NCBI GenBank assembly: GCA_012511925.1
Contig: JAAZFD010000171.1
Coordinates: 1 to 5,050, forward strand
Direction of reading: 5' to 3'
DNA length: 5,050 bases
From: Clostridiales bacterium
Lineage (GTDB): Bacteria; Bacillota; Clostridia; Christensenellales; CAG-138
Every line of letters starts with the position of its first letter. Position 1 is the stretch's first letter. Below are positions 4,917 to 5,050 of the stretch, piece after piece. The position numbers and the translations under genes were made by a program. A model generated the notes under the pieces. It was not told where the DNA came from. It was given only the letters and a program-made list of their open reading frames with translations, and made no database searches.

Positions 4917-5050
4917 AACCTTTATGCAATGCGGTTTAGCGTTGTATCGAATGTATTTTAGGTTGAACCCGATTTAGCTGTAAAACTTTTGCAGGGGAGG
5001 GTTTTATATCTTCCCAAAACGACAAAACTATCAAACAATATGTAGGGGCG
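4917..5050. repeat. Array unit 3, truncated by the window edge
   Basis: This unit matches 4447-4580 except for A to G in ATATATTTT and T to C in TAGTTG, where it agrees with unit 2. It ends in TGTAGGGGCG, the start of the next GTACCTGCGTG element. The high identity points to recent amplification or gene conversion. Confidence 0.85.

Larger units (their letters stand above)
4447..5050. repeat. Tandem array of about 220-250 bp non-coding units, cut by the window end
   Basis: Three units begin with AACCTTTATGCAATGCGG at 4447, 4697 and 4917, giving periods of 250 and 220 bp. Each has an 83-84 bp core ending GCAGGGGAGG (4447-4530, 4697-4779, 4917-5000). A hairpin-forming segment and a spacer with one or two AGGGGCGTACCTGCGTG elements follow. 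Units 1 and 3 agree at 132 of 134 bases as far as the window shows. Unit 2 differs from unit 1 in the core by one deletion and one substitution, but has a different hairpin and spacer. No coding frame spans the units and no transposase is visible. The array continues beyond the window. Confidence 0.92.

Noticed and set aside
4447..5050. CRISPR array
   Set aside because: Units are 220-250 bp with 84 bp cores and modular spacers, far from the 21-48 bp repeats and uniform spacers of CRISPR, and no cas gene is seen.

Overview
The window looks like chromosomal DNA from a low-to-moderate GC Bacillota, most likely an anaerobic member of the Clostridia (inference). The evidence is: strong AGGAGG-type ribosome binding sites; TATAAT -10 boxes; an oxygen-labile Fe-S L-serine dehydratase encoded as separate beta and alpha genes, as in Gram-positive bacteria; and intergenic DNA full of short hairpin repeats of the GTAGGGGAGGAT...ATCCTCC kind. 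TGA is the natural stop of both serine dehydratase genes, so the standard bacterial code applies.

Layout. (1) 27-395 (+) encodes a small membrane protein with two tandem four-cysteine zinc ribbons; its 3' end is imperfectly duplicated just downstream. (2) 542-2172 (+) is an L-serine dehydratase operon, sdaAB then sdaAA, with a clear promoter and ribosome binding site and an ATGA overlap between the genes. sdaAB is complete (220 codons) except for one in-frame UGA at codon 20, inside the family's GPSSSHT signature. (3) 2173-2509 is intergenic and made of hairpins and dispersed repeats, including a rho-independent terminator built from a repeat. (4) 2510-2923 (+) encodes a two-helix membrane protein of unknown function. 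(5) 2924-3320 holds two further hairpin repeats, a T-rich stretch and the hisC terminator. One of its repeats is an inverted copy of a repeat on the other side of gene 4, so that gene is bracketed by inverted repeats. (6) 3321-4403 (-) is a HisC-type aminotransferase, convergent with gene 4. (7) 4447-5050 is a non-coding tandem array of about 220-250 bp units that runs off the window edge. The -35 box of hisC lies inside its first unit.

How the genes fit together. SdaAB and SdaAA would form one enzyme converting L-serine to pyruvate and ammonia. HisC transfers an amino group in histidine, and possibly aromatic amino acid, synthesis. No functional link between these and the two small membrane proteins is visible. 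The points most worth a second look are the lone UGA in an otherwise pristine sdaAB, and the repeat array that supplies part of the hisC promoter. I see no CRISPR array, RNA gene, transposase or defence-type operon here.
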